A stretch of 23,717 nt of DNA from Porphyromonadaceae bacterium UBA7042 (GCA_002494015.1 DLAR01000055.1:1-23717); one strand, 5' to 3'. Shown: positions 6,902 through 15,108, counted from the first letter of the stretch. Notes: generated from the letters alone by a model not told the origin. A program made the numbers and translations.

Positions 6902-9874
6902 TTATTTATCTGGTTTCACGACAACACCGGTGCCTTTCAGGCCGTTGATGCCGATTTCAAGCGGGTTGTCAAATTTAATCACTCTCACAAACTCGGTTTC
7001 GAGCACTGCGGGGCGGTTGTTGAGAAATTCCACATCGTAGATTCCCGTCGAGGTTGCCGAGGCGGTGTCGATGGTGAAATAACCCACGCCGAATGATGTC
7101 AGGTTCTGGAAAAAGTGGGTTCCCTGACTCGGCTCGATGCGGTAGTTCTCCAGCGAGGATTCCACAATCAGTTTGGCCGCCGAGATATGTGGCCATTTGA
7201 CAGGTATTCCGAGCGCGGGGTCGCTTGACCCCCACCGTCCCGGGCCGATGAGGATGTAACTTTCTCCTTCAGCGGTAAAGTTACGATTTATTTTTTCAAT
7301 TTCGCGCGCTATGAGCGAATTATTTGATGCCGAGAAGTGCTCGGGGCGAACATAGACGATTGATTTTACGTTTTCGATGGTTCCGTGGCCCAGCGACGTG
7401 TCGGATTTCAGCAGCAGTCTTTCGTCGGGTGTCGCCATGATGTGTTCGTCGACTGTTTCCTTGCGGTCCACGATTGGGCGAATCTGAAGCCAGTATAGCT
7501 TGCCGGTTACTTCGGTGCTTTTGGCTGAAGGGTTTATGAGGCCGGCAAATTCAATCTCGACCGGGCGGCTCATTTCGCCGGCGCCTGTCGTCAGCATGAA
7601 GTCAAGTGCTTCGGCGAGTGGCAGTACCCGGTGTTTCAGGATGTTGTTGAATGTGACCAATCGTCGTCCTTCTCCGCTTTCGTAGTCCCGGATTACGTTG
7701 TCGCGGAAGTCGTAGGTCGATACCATGTATTTCAGTGCTCCTTTTTCGGCGACATCCTGAACGCGCAGTCGGGCGATGTTGTAGCTGTCGTCGGTTGTCA
7801 TTCCTTCTTGTTTTTTCATGTCGAGTGCGCAGAGTCGTGTCTGGGTGTCTCGCAGAGCGAGCTCGACTTCGGAGGTTTGCAGCACGTTGTCGGGGTGGCG
7901 GGGGGAGAAGCGGAGTCCGAGGCCGCCGTCAACGATGTATTTTCCCAGTCCGACGGCGATTTCGACGACTCCGTCCTCGGGCCGCTCGTCGCTGATGGGG
8001 TAGTAGTTGAGGGATCGCCCGACACCCGAGAATGACGGGAAGTAGTATCCGTCGGTTTCGCGTCCGACGACTTCCTGAATTATCACGGCCATTTTTTCTT
8101 GGTCGATGACGTTGGATGTGGCGGTCATGTAGGCTTTGCTGTCAGCGTAGAAAACGGATGCGTAGACGCTTTTTATAGCGGCGGTCAGGGATTGCAGCAT
8201 CTTCTGGCGGTCTTGTGCCATCGGGACCATGTAGGTGGAGTAGATTCCGGCAAACGGCTGGTAGTGAGAGTCTTCAAGGAGACTTGAACTGCGCACGGCG
8301 AGGGGGCCGTCGACTACGTCAAAGAGGGCGAGGAGGTCTTCTTTGATGCTTTGCGGGAGCTTGGCGCGCTGGAACCGGGCAAGTATTTCCTCGTCGGATG
8401 CGTTGCTCAGAGCGACGGGGTATAGCTTGTTGGTTTCCATGAACTCGTCAAAGATGTCGGTGCACAGCACGACGGTGCGCGGGATTGTTATTGTCAGTCC
8501 GCCGAAGTTGTCGCAGACAGGGTTTTTCTTTATGATCGAGTCGATGAAAGCGAGGCCGCGTCCTTTGCCGCCGAGGGAGCCTTGCCCGATGCGGGCAAAG
8601 TTGGAGTAATGGTCAAATCGGTCTTTCAGGAATACGGCTACCACTCCGCGGTTTTTCATCTTGCGATATTTGACGATCAGGTCGAAAAAGAGCTGGCGGA
8701 CGGCGGGAGCGTCGGCAATAGACTTGAATCGGTGGCGCTTGATGACTTCGGCGATGGGGAACAGCGCGCGTGAGTATAGCCATCGTGATATGTCGTTGAA
8801 TGATGCGTGCCAGTAAAGCGCTTCGGCGGGGATGTCGAAGATTTTGTTCTGCATGTCTTTGAGCGACCGGATGCGTGTTATTTCCTCCCCGGTCTCGGGG
8901 TTTCGCACGATGAAGTCTCCGAAGCCGAAGTTGTTCATGATGGCCGCGCCGAGGTCGACGGGGAATTTTTTGGAGTTTTTGTCGAGGAATGTTCCTCCGA
9001 GTTCCCTGACATCATGGGCGTTTTCGGTTTCCGAGGATTCGATAATCATCGGGAGGTAGGGGTCACGTTTTCGCAGCTCGCGGGCAAGCATGATGCCGGC
9101 CTTTGGGTCTTTTTTCCCTTGTCGCGCGAATGACACGTCGCTGATTACTCCGAGGATGTGGTCGCTGTATTTATCATAGAGGGTCATCGCCTCCTCGTAG
9201 TCGCGGGCGAGCATTACCTTGGGGCGGCCGCGCATACGGAGCATCTGTTCATGCTCGTTGAGGGCCTCGGTGGAAAATTCGCGCGATTGTTTCAGCAGGA
9301 ATTTGTAGACGAGGGGCAGTACCGACGAGTAGAATCTTACGGAGTCCTCGACCAGCAGAATCATCTGCACACCCACGGCGTTGATGTCTTTCTCGGCGTT
9401 CATCTTGTCTTCGAGCAGCTTGATGACGGCGAGCAGGAGGTCGACGTTGCCGAGCCAGCTGAATACATAGTCGATGGCGGTAAAATCTTCTTTGGCGAGT
9501 CGTCGCGAAACCTCTTTGGAGAATGGGGTAAGGACGATGATGGGGATGTCGGGGTGCACGGCTTTTATTTCGCGGGCGCCCGAGAATGTCTCGCTGATGT
9601 CGTTTCCCGGCATTGTGATGATGAGGTCGAAGTTTTTGTGGGCCATAACTCCGAGAGCCTCGGCTGTGTCACGCACCTGAGTGACTCGCGGGGGTGACGA
9701 AAGATTGAGGGCCACATATTCAAAGTAAAGCTGTTCTTCCACGCGTCCGTCCTCCTCCATCATGAAGGCGTCATAGGGCGACGCAATCAGCAGCACATTA
9801 AAAATGCGCCTCTGCATCAAGTCCTGAAAGGCGGTGTCTTTCAGGTAAAGCTGGCTCAAAGCATCCTCATTCAT
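6902..9874 (-). CDS. Two-receiver plus PEP/pyruvate-binding (PEP synthase N-lobe-like) protein (990 aa)
   Basis: The N-terminus (about 24-155) looks like a degenerate receiver domain, lacking the usual acidic pair and phospho-acceptor aspartate. Residues about 168-315 form a second receiver with apparently intact chemistry: the acidic pair E176/D177, acceptor D246 (GVISDVSF), a serine at 280-281 and Lys299 (FLDKNSK). From about 425 to 805 comes a PEP/pyruvate-binding ATP-grasp region, with GSLGGKGRGL (432-441), the RSSSLLEDS arginine loop (528-536), VEIEFAG (772-778) and LQIRPIVD (796-803). PEP synthase and PPDK continue with a swivelling TSH-histidine domain and a PEP-utilising barrel. Here both are absent, replaced by about 180 unfamiliar residues containing ILIGPGRWGSSDP (874-886). 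It is probably a response-regulated ATP-dependent kinase or ligase-like enzyme of unknown substrate, not a true PEP synthase. It is the first gene of the six-gene array. Confidence 0.85.
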   Translation of the reverse strand: MNEDALSQLYLKDTAFQDLMQRRIFNVLLIASPYDAFMMEEDGRVEEQLYFEYVALNLSSPPRVTQVRDTAEALGVMAHKNFDLIITMPGNDISETFSGAREIKAVHPDIPIIVLTPFSKEVSRRLAKEDFTAIDYVFSWLGNVDLLLAVIKLLEDKMNAEKDINAVGVQMILLVEDSVRFYSSVLPLVYKFLLKQSREFSTEALNEHEQMLRMRGRPKVMLARDYEEAMTLYDKYSDHILGVISDVSFARQGKKDPKAGIMLARELRKRDPYLPMIIESSETENAHDVRELGGTFLDKNSKKFPVDLGAAIMNNFGFGDFIVRNPETGEEITRIRSLKDMQNKIFDIPAEALYWHASFNDISRWLYSRALFPIAEVIKRHRFKSIADAPAVRQLFFDLIVKYRKMKNRGVVAVFLKDRFDHYSNFARIGQGSLGGKGRGLAFIDSIIKKNPVCDNFGGLTITIPRTVVLCTDIFDEFMETNKLYPVALSNASDEEILARFQRAKLPQSIKEDLLALFDVVDGPLAVRSSSLLEDSHYQPFAGIYSTYMVPMAQDRQKMLQSLTAAIKSVYASVFYADSKAYMTATSNVIDQEKMAVIIQEVVGRETDGYYFPSFSGVGRSLNYYPISDERPEDGVVEIAVGLGKYIVDGGLGLRFSPRHPDNVLQTSEVELALRDTQTRLCALDMKKQEGMTTDDSYNIARLRVQDVAEKGALKYMVSTYDFRDNVIRDYESGEGRRLVTFNNILKHRVLPLAEALDFMLTTGAGEMSRPVEIEFAGLINPSAKSTEVTGKLYWLQIRPIVDRKETVDEHIMATPDERLLLKSDTSLGHGTIENVKSIVYVRPEHFSASNNSLIAREIEKINRNFTAEGESYILIGPGRWGSSDPALGIPVKWPHISAAKLIVESSLENYRIEPSQGTHFFQNLTSFGVGYFTIDTASATSTGIYDVEFLNNRPAVLETEFVRVIKFDNPLEIGINGLKGTGVVVKPDK

Positions 9875-10056
9875 TGCATCAGCAGACTGGTTAGGTTAGT
9901 GTCAGTAATCGATTCAAGCGAGCGCAATGAAGAAGCTTTCAGTCGTGCCCGTCAGTTACAGAGCTACGGCTATGCGTCTTCTTCGCAAGTCCAAAATCAT
10001 TTTACATATCACTCGCTGCAATACATTAAATGATTTCTGACACTCACTTACAGCTA
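9875..10056 (-). other. Long, possibly structured 5' leader of the 990-aa gene
   Basis: The 305-bp gap 9875-10179 holds no credible gene. Its part next to the 990-aa gene would be an mRNA leader of roughly 175 nt if the -7 box at 10057-10064 is used. It contains several complementary arms: 9912-9922 with 10012-10022 (9 of 11 pair), 9929-9935 with 9978-9984 (7 of 7), and 9994-10002 with 10028-10036 (9 of 9, loop 25). The first and third pairings are mutually exclusive, so alternative folds are possible. I recognise no known riboswitch consensus. The rest of the gap holds the promoter and the G-rich motif listed separately. Confidence 0.35.
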
Positions 10057-10064
10057 CAAAGATA
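10057..10064 (-). promoter_or_regulatory. Bacteroidetes -7 box for the 990-aa gene array
   Basis: On the minus strand this reads TATCTTTG, a full match to the Bacteroidetes primary-sigma -7 consensus TAnnTTTG. No good TTTG -33 box is visible at the expected 19-21 bp spacing. It is the best promoter candidate between this gene and the gene upstream, and predicts a long leader. Confidence 0.5.
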
Positions 10065-10126
10065 CACAGAATTTTTGGTTTAATCGAGACCGTCTCGGAA
10101 ATTCATCAATTGAAAATGCCTGACGA

Positions 10127-10154
10127 GGGAGGGTCAGAGGGTCAGAGGGTCGGA
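10127..10154 (+). repeat. GGGTCAGA triple tandem repeat / G-quadruplex motif
   Basis: Three tandem 8-bp units (GGGTCAGA at 10131 and 10139, GGGTCGGA at 10147) preceded by GGG at 10127. The four G3 tracts at 10127, 10131, 10139 and 10147 are separated by loops of 1, 5 and 5 nt, which meets the usual G-quadruplex rule. The tract begins about 25 bp beyond the stop of the 146-aa gene, on the strand that serves as template for that gene. Confidence 0.6.
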
Positions 10155-10179
10155 TTGCGGTGATAAACCGGGGTTGCGG

Positions 10180-10620
10180 TCACCATGTCGCCGGGGGTAC
10201 TTTGCGTCCGAAGAAGATTTCTTGCAGGTCTCTGACCATCGGGCCGGGTTCTTCGGCTGACTGTGGCGGCCATGTGTCGGGTTGGAACGGGCGGTCTTGG
10301 CCGGTGTCGTTTTTGCGGGCAGTGGCTGTTTTCTTTTCTTTGCGGCGGGCGGCTGCGGCCCGTGCCGACCGGGCGCGGCGGATTGACTTGTCAATCATGT
10401 CGCGGAATGTCAGGAATGCGGTGTAGCCGCAGGCGGGGAGGCGGCTGAGGATTTCGTCACACACGGTGCCTTCGGTGAGGTAGGTCTTTACGAGGGTGAT
10501 GACGGCGTAAAAGCACTCGGGGGTGACGCTTTCGATGGTGAGATGCTCGATTATTTCGGTCAGGATGATGCGGAAAGCGCGGTCAGAGACGAGGTAGGGG
10601 GTGGATTTTGTCGTTGTCAT
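10180..10620 (-). CDS. Small orphan protein of unknown function (146 aa)
   Basis: I do not recognise it. Residues 8-78 appear to form a compact alpha-helical domain (AFRIILTEIIEHL, then CFYAVITLVKTYL, then YTAFLTFRDMIDKSI). A strongly basic segment (80-103, many R/K/A) follows, then a proline-rich linker, and a short C-terminal helix-like motif (PMVRDLQEIFFGRK, 127-140). There is no signal peptide or membrane segment. It is transcribed alone on the minus strand, with a good -7 box 20 nt before the start codon, which supports its being real. The basic stretch could bind nucleic acid. Start chosen at the first ATG, directly after the promoter. Confidence 0.65.
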   Translation of the reverse strand: MTTTKSTPYLVSDRAFRIILTEIIEHLTIESVTPECFYAVITLVKTYLTEGTVCDEILSRLPACGYTAFLTFRDMIDKSIRRARSARAAAARRKEKKTATARKNDTGQDRPFQPDTWPPQSAEEPGPMVRDLQEIFFGRKVPPATW

Positions 10621-10639
10621 GGCTGTTCGGTTTTTTCCG

Positions 10640-10647
10640 CAAAGGTA
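10640..10647 (-). promoter_or_regulatory. -7 box for the 146-aa gene
   Basis: On the minus strand it reads TACCTTTG, matching TAnnTTTG. It lies 19 bp before the ATG at 10620, giving a short leader of about 12 nt, common in Bacteroidales. No clear -33 TTTG is seen at the right spacing. Confidence 0.5.
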
Positions 10648-10752
10648 ATGCCTGAAGAAGGAGGGAGTAATGCGATAATGTCGTTTTTTTCAACGCATCG
10701 CACATCATTGCGGTAATTCGCGGTGAGTGAACGAGCCTGTTATTCCCGGTGG

Positions 10753-11673
10753 TCAGGAGCGCTGGTACTGGGACGGGGACATGCCGGTGAGGTGTTTGAA
10801 GTATTTGCCGAATGAGGACTGGTTTGGAAAGTTGAGTTCGTAGGCGACCTGCTGGATGTTTTTGCCGGAGAACCGGAGGAGGTTTTTTGCTTCGAGGATT
10901 ACAAATTCGTCAATCCACTCGGCGGCAGTGCGTCCTGTTACTTCTTTAATAATCAGCGACAGGTATTTGGGAGAGATAAACAGCTTGTTGGCATAAAACG
11001 CTACGGAGCGTTCTCGTGTGTGGTGGGTGTGGACGAGAGCCATGAAGTCGTGGGCGTAGCTGACCCGTCGTGCTCGCGAGCGAGATGGCTCGGGTGTTTC
11101 GTCGTGGTCGGTTTTGGCGTATTTTGCGGCCATCTGCATCATCTGGTAGCAGAATGCGGCGATGATGCATCGAGAGATGCTGCGCACATAGATGTCGTCG
11201 GGGTTTACAGTGGTGTTGTGGTGTACCAGCTCGTAGTAGTTTCGCAACAGTCTGACATCTTCGGAGGTTATAGAGATTACCGGTCGGTAGGCGGCTCGGT
11301 TGCGCATGTCGGCCGATGACAGGATGTTTATGTCGAAGTTGATGTCGCGTAAGAACCCCGAGGAAACGATGAGGGCGTAGCAGTCAAGGTTTTCGCGCTC
11401 GATTGACTTTATCTCGACGATGGAGTTGGGGGATGTTACGAGGAACGATCCGGGCCCCATTGTGTAGCGGTTGAGGTTTATTTCCATGTCGAGAGCTCCG
11501 TCGGCGCAGAGCATCCAGATTGAGCCGTCGATGCGGAACGGTCCGTTGGCGAGCTGCGGAAGCTGGTTGGCCGAAGTGATGCGCGTGAACACATATTCGG
11601 CTCCGAGATTGGAGAACTCGGTCGAAAATCTGGCAAAGTCGGTTATTTGTGATACGTTGACTGTCTGTCCCAT
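10753..11673 (-). CDS. AraC-family transcriptional regulator (306 aa)
   Basis: DNA-binding regulator. The C-terminal 100 residues carry the paired helix-turn-helix domain of AraC/XylS proteins: first HTH about 224-243 (VAFYANKLFISPKYLSLIIK), second about 273-294 (QQVAYELNFPNQSSFGKYFK), ending in the family signature HLTGMSPSQYQRS (294-306). The N-terminal half (about 30-130) resembles a cupin-like sensor (GSIWMLCADG, MGPGSFLVTSPNS), as in many Bacteroidales regulators of this size. It has no membrane segment, so it is a cytoplasmic one-component regulator, not a hybrid two-component protein. No obvious target gene is adjacent, since both neighbours have their own spacing and the same orientation. 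Its effector and regulon cannot be read from this window. Confidence 0.92.
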   Translation of the reverse strand: MGQTVNVSQITDFARFSTEFSNLGAEYVFTRITSANQLPQLANGPFRIDGSIWMLCADGALDMEINLNRYTMGPGSFLVTSPNSIVEIKSIERENLDCYALIVSSGFLRDINFDINILSSADMRNRAAYRPVISITSEDVRLLRNYYELVHHNTTVNPDDIYVRSISRCIIAAFCYQMMQMAAKYAKTDHDETPEPSRSRARRVSYAHDFMALVHTHHTRERSVAFYANKLFISPKYLSLIIKEVTGRTAAEWIDEFVILEAKNLLRFSGKNIQQVAYELNFPNQSSFGKYFKHLTGMSPSQYQRS

Positions 11674-11698
11674 TGGATTATTCGGTTATTTCGGACTG

Positions 11699-11706
11699 CA
11701 AAAATA
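11699..11706 (-). promoter_or_regulatory. -7 box for the AraC-type regulator
   Basis: On the minus strand it reads TATTTTTG, matching TAnnTTTG, 25 bp before the start codon. The upstream -33 position has no TTTG, so the promoter may depend on another factor. Confidence 0.45.
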
Positions 11707-11768
11707 CGGAATGTTATCCAATATAGGAACTGGAGAGGGCGTTTTGACCAGCTTTTGGCTGTTTTAGA

Positions 11769-12479
11769 TTATTTTTCGTCGGGATGCTTGCGGTAATATT
11801 CTTCAAGCAGGTTGCCGATGTTGAAGTAGTATCCTCCGGCTGTTTTTCCGTCGCGGTCACGGACTGTTATAAACTCGTAGCATGGGTCGTAGAACAGGTG
11901 GTCGTCGACGGTGTAGTTCATCATGTTGAGGAGGACGTATTCATGTTGCGGCTCGATGACGTACCAAGCGTTTTCCTCGTCGAGCCCGGTTCCGGTCGAG
12001 ACGATTGCCATGAGGATGTAGTTGAGTTTGTATTGCCAGATATTGGCAAGGTTGGTTTTCCCTTTTTCGCGGAGAGCGTTGATGAGAAGGACCATTTCCT
12101 GAAGGTTGAACGGGTTGTCGTCGAGGGCGCGCTCGGCGTAGGCGATCACTGAGTCGCATTCCTGACGGGTGAGCTTGCCGTTGTTGTTGTTGTTGCGGGT
12201 AAAGCGGAGCGGGTGTTCCCCTGAGCGGTAGGGAGTATAGTCTTCCTGAAACATGTAGCCGAGATAGAGGTGGCGGTACTTGTCGATTTTCATCAGGGTG
12301 TCGTTGCGGCGGTATTCCTCCATCAGGCGGGGGTAGTAGTAGGGGGATGTGCGGTCGTTTATTGCCTGTCTGATTTTTTCAAGGTCGGGTTTCTCCCGTT
12401 TCAGTTGCGGAAGAACCTGTGAGGAGGCGGGAACGGCAATCGAGATTGCGAGCAGTATGAATAGTAATATCGATTTCAT
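11769..12479 (-). CDS. DUF4919-type exported protein (236 aa)
   Basis: A signal peptide covers about residues 1-20 (MKSILLFILLAISIAV, then PASSQ). The rest is helical, with the pattern PYYYPRLMEEYRRND, YRHLYLGYMFQEDYTPY (68-84) and ERALDDNPFNLQEMVLLINALREKG, resembling TPR-like packing. I associate this sequence with the Bacteroidetes DUF4919 family from memory, not from a search. The C-terminus YEFITVRDRDGKTAGGYYFNIGNLLEEYYRKHP is typical of that group. A five-asparagine run (96-100) is encoded by AAC/AAT codons. It starts 4 bp after the small membrane protein gene and is the last gene of the rel operon-like array. Function is unknown. Confidence 0.8.
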   Translation of the reverse strand: MKSILLFILLAISIAVPASSQVLPQLKREKPDLEKIRQAINDRTSPYYYPRLMEEYRRNDTLMKIDKYRHLYLGYMFQEDYTPYRSGEHPLRFTRNNNNNGKLTRQECDSVIAYAERALDDNPFNLQEMVLLINALREKGKTNLANIWQYKLNYILMAIVSTGTGLDEENAWYVIEPQHEYVLLNMMNYTVDDHLFYDPCYEFITVRDRDGKTAGGYYFNIGNLLEEYYRKHPDEK

Positions 12480-12483
12480 CGGT

Positions 12484-12972
12484 CTAACGGGTTATAATAC
12501 TGGTTGAGAGGATGCCTATGGCTGTCCCGACGGTACACATTGTGATGACGGCGGGGAGGCCTTTGGCGCAGAGATAGTTCAGGAATTTTCCTGAGGGGAA
12601 TGCGAGGGCGGATCCGGCGGGAGTGCGGCTATAGGCGAGTGCGCCGCAGAATGCGCCGAGAACGGCTCCGACAATCATCCCGGCGTGGGAGAGGACCAAG
12701 CCGACGAGAGCTCCGGCGAGTGTTGCGCCGACGATGTAGCCGTTTCCTCGTGTCGAGCGGGTGATGTCGGGGGGGAGGAGGTAGCTCAAGGCGATGACAA
12801 TGGCGGCTGCAACTCCCCAGAAGATATAGGAGGCGGCACCGATGGCGATTTCTGAGCCGATTCCTGTCAATGTCAGTCCGGCCCATGCCGTCACGACGCT
12901 CCATCTCGACGGGATAAACGCGAGTATCACCGATAGGGTGAGAAGCAGGGCGGCTGATATTGTCAGTGTCAT
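12484..12972 (-). CDS. Small glycine-rich integral membrane protein, DUF456-like (162 aa)
   Basis: About five hydrophobic helices fill the protein (near 3-17, 26-44, 48-66, 80-113 as a hairpin, and 134-158). Helices 3-4 carry stacked GxxxG-type repeats (GATLAGALVG, then GAVLGAFCGAL). Overall architecture and length resemble the DUF456 membrane family, but I cannot confirm this without a profile search. It lies 48 bp after the 7TM-HD gene and 4 bp before the DUF4919 gene, so it is probably co-transcribed with both. No catalytic residues are apparent. A structural or channel-like role is possible. Confidence 0.7.
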   Translation of the reverse strand: MTLTISAALLLTLSVILAFIPSRWSVVTAWAGLTLTGIGSEIAIGAASYIFWGVAAAIVIALSYLLPPDITRSTRGNGYIVGATLAGALVGLVLSHAGMIVGAVLGAFCGALAYSRTPAGSALAFPSGKFLNYLCAKGLPAVITMCTVGTAIGILSTSIITR

Positions 12973-13020
12973 AGTCAGATGGTCGTTTTATTAATATTAA
13001 CGCCCGTGGCGGGTGAATGG

Positions 13021-15108
13021 TTATTTTTTTTCATTGTCCGCGTCTGTGTCCTCGACCTTTACCTGCGGGACTTTGAGGTCAGGGTAGGATATGCGCGAGT
13101 GGTACATGGTGCGCAGCCGTCGGGCAAATTCTTCCTTGATTTCTTTGACATCGCTGAATGACAGGGGTGAGTCGTTATGGAGACCTTCGGCTACCTGCGA
13201 GTCGATTATTTTGTTGACGAGCGCCGAGATTGCCTCGGGGGAGTGGTCGGTCATCGAGCGGGATGCGGCCTCGACGGCATCGGCCATCATCAGGATGGAG
13301 GTTTCGCGTGAGCGCGGATTAGGGCCGATGTATCGGAATGGAGTGTCGTCGACCGCCTCGCCGGGGTGCGCGTTGCAATAGGTGTTGTAGAAGTATCGGG
13401 CGCGTCCGGCACCGTGGTGCTCGCGGATGAAGTCTTTTATGATAGATGGCAGTTTGGCTTTGTCGGCCATGGCGACTCCTTCGGTGACGTGTCCGGTGAC
13501 GATGCGCGCGCTCTGGATGGGGTCGAGTGCGTCGTGAGGGTTGACCCCGTGCTGGTTTTCGGTATAGAAGGCGGGGTTTTTAATTTTTCCGATGTCGTGG
13601 TATAGGGCGCCGGCGCGTACGAGCTGGACGTTTGCCCCGATGCGGTGTGCCGCAGCTGACGACAGGTTGCTGACAGCCATCGAGTGCTGGAATGTGCCGG
13701 GGCATTCTTCGGAAAGTTCTCGCAGCAGAGGGTTGTTGATGTCAGAGAGCTCGACAAGCGTGACACGCGAGGTGAATCCGAATCCGCGCTCGAAAAGGAA
13801 CATCAGTATGTAGCTGAACGAGATGAATACCGCGTTGATTGCGAGGTAGCCAAACATGCGTGTCGACAGTTTCCCGATCGAGCCGCTGTGGATGATTTCG
13901 ATTGCGATGTAGGCGAGGCTGTATGCGACAAAAACGAGGGCGGCGGTCCGGATTAGCTGAGACCGGCGGGATAGGTCTTTTAGCGACGCGATGGCCACGA
14001 CACCGGCCACGGACTGCAGGAAGATGAATTCAAGCGGGAATGATGCTATCAGGGCGCAGGTCATGACCTCGACAAGGTGGCAGAAATATGCTGTCCGTGA
14101 GTCGAGGAAAATCAGCAGCATTATGGGGAGGATGGTGAGAGGCACGATGTAGGCCCCGCTGTTGGAGAAGGTTGCGTGGAAGGCGAAAGTCAGCAGTGCG
14201 AAAATCGTTATCATGGTGAGAATGAGCATGATGGTTCGCATGTCGAGGAAATAGTCGCGGCGGAAGAAGAACAGGTAGGTGTAGAGGATTGTCATCAGGA
14301 TGAGCATGTACAGAGCCTGTCCCGCGATCGGGTAGTAGTGCTCGCTGACGGTGCCGTTGCTGCGCTCGTCGGCGAGTTCTTCGTAGGTGTCAAGGACTGT
14401 TGCGAGCCTTGGTGTCACGATGTCGCCCCGGTCGATTATGCGTTCTCCCTGCTGGATGACCCCGACTGGCGCCATGGCTTTCAGCATTGTTTCTTCATAG
14501 AGGCGTCGAGTGGCGGCAGAGTCGAGAGTGATGTTGGGCTGAAGAACTTCGGAGAGTTTTGTTGCGAGAATCGCGCTGTGTATGTCGGGGTCGCTGAATA
14601 TGCTGTCGATGCGTGCGTAGGCGCGTCGTGCCGAGCGGTAGCGTGTCGTGGGGATGGACATGGCCATGTTTTCGACGATGAATCTTACGGCGGGGAGTCG
14701 TCCTTCCTCGATGCGTGTATAGGATTCGCGGTCAACGATTCCGTCATCAAATATTTTTTTTATCTCGGCGAGCAGGCGGTTTTTTTCTGCGGGTGATATA
14801 TTGGGCTGGTGAAGTGCGTTGAGTTTCACGGCATAGTCGGATATTATCATTTTTTCCGAGGCGATGTCGCGGGTGTATACCGGCTCGAAAGCACGGTCAA
14901 TGCTGTCACGCACCTGCTGTGCGCTGACCGAGTCGAGGTGGACCGGGATGTCAAAAGGCGCGGTCAGGAGCGCATATCCCCACGGACGGTTAACGTCGTA
15001 GATATAGTGGTTTTCGCCGGTTCGAGGCAGGAAATACACTATAACGGCGACCACGGCGAGAAAAAGCGCGATGCGCAGTGGGCGCGAATGGGTTGCGGTT
15101 GTCTTCAT
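13021..15108 (-). CDS. 7TM-HD domain phosphodiesterase, PgpH-type (695 aa)
   Basis: Predicted membrane phosphodiesterase of the PgpH family, which in Firmicutes hydrolyses c-di-AMP. One N-terminal membrane helix (about 12-27) is followed by an extracytoplasmic domain (28-260, 7TMR-HDED region with ERIIDRGDIVTP), about seven helices (264-440) and a cytoplasmic HD domain (about 448-660). Metal ligands are visible: H475 (GTFQHS), H504/D505 (HDIGK), H540 (VTGH) and H564-H565 (REHHG), plus the NPAFYTENQ segment (511-519). All the expected HD residues are present, so activity is likely. The substrate in Bacteroidetes is inferred from the family. The gene begins 23 bp after the rel stop codon. Acidic residues close the C-terminus (EDTDADNEKK). 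Confidence 0.9.
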   Translation of the reverse strand: MKTTATHSRPLRIALFLAVVAVIVYFLPRTGENHYIYDVNRPWGYALLTAPFDIPVHLDSVSAQQVRDSIDRAFEPVYTRDIASEKMIISDYAVKLNALHQPNISPAEKNRLLAEIKKIFDDGIVDRESYTRIEEGRLPAVRFIVENMAMSIPTTRYRSARRAYARIDSIFSDPDIHSAILATKLSEVLQPNITLDSAATRRLYEETMLKAMAPVGVIQQGERIIDRGDIVTPRLATVLDTYEELADERSNGTVSEHYYPIAGQALYMLILMTILYTYLFFFRRDYFLDMRTIMLILTMITIFALLTFAFHATFSNSGAYIVPLTILPIMLLIFLDSRTAYFCHLVEVMTCALIASFPLEFIFLQSVAGVVAIASLKDLSRRSQLIRTAALVFVAYSLAYIAIEIIHSGSIGKLSTRMFGYLAINAVFISFSYILMFLFERGFGFTSRVTLVELSDINNPLLRELSEECPGTFQHSMAVSNLSSAAAHRIGANVQLVRAGALYHDIGKIKNPAFYTENQHGVNPHDALDPIQSARIVTGHVTEGVAMADKAKLPSIIKDFIREHHGAGRARYFYNTYCNAHPGEAVDDTPFRYIGPNPRSRETSILMMADAVEAASRSMTDHSPEAISALVNKIIDSQVAEGLHNDSPLSFSDVKEIKEEFARRLRTMYHSRISYPDLKVPQVKVEDTDADNEKK

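Noticed and set aside
9158..9697. 179-codon plus-strand open frame opposite the two-receiver gene
   Set aside because: Shadow frame over the receiver domains, whose reading is clearly the coding one.
6902..9874. Annotation of the 990-aa protein as phosphoenolpyruvate synthase
   Set aside because: Only the N-terminal ATP-grasp part is shared. The catalytic-histidine and PEP-binding barrel domains are not visible.
12980..13030. CCCG-CCA-CGGG stem between the 7TM-HD gene and the next gene as a terminator
   Set aside because: The stem is only 4 bp and is not followed by a convincing T run on the minus strand. Read-through is more likely.
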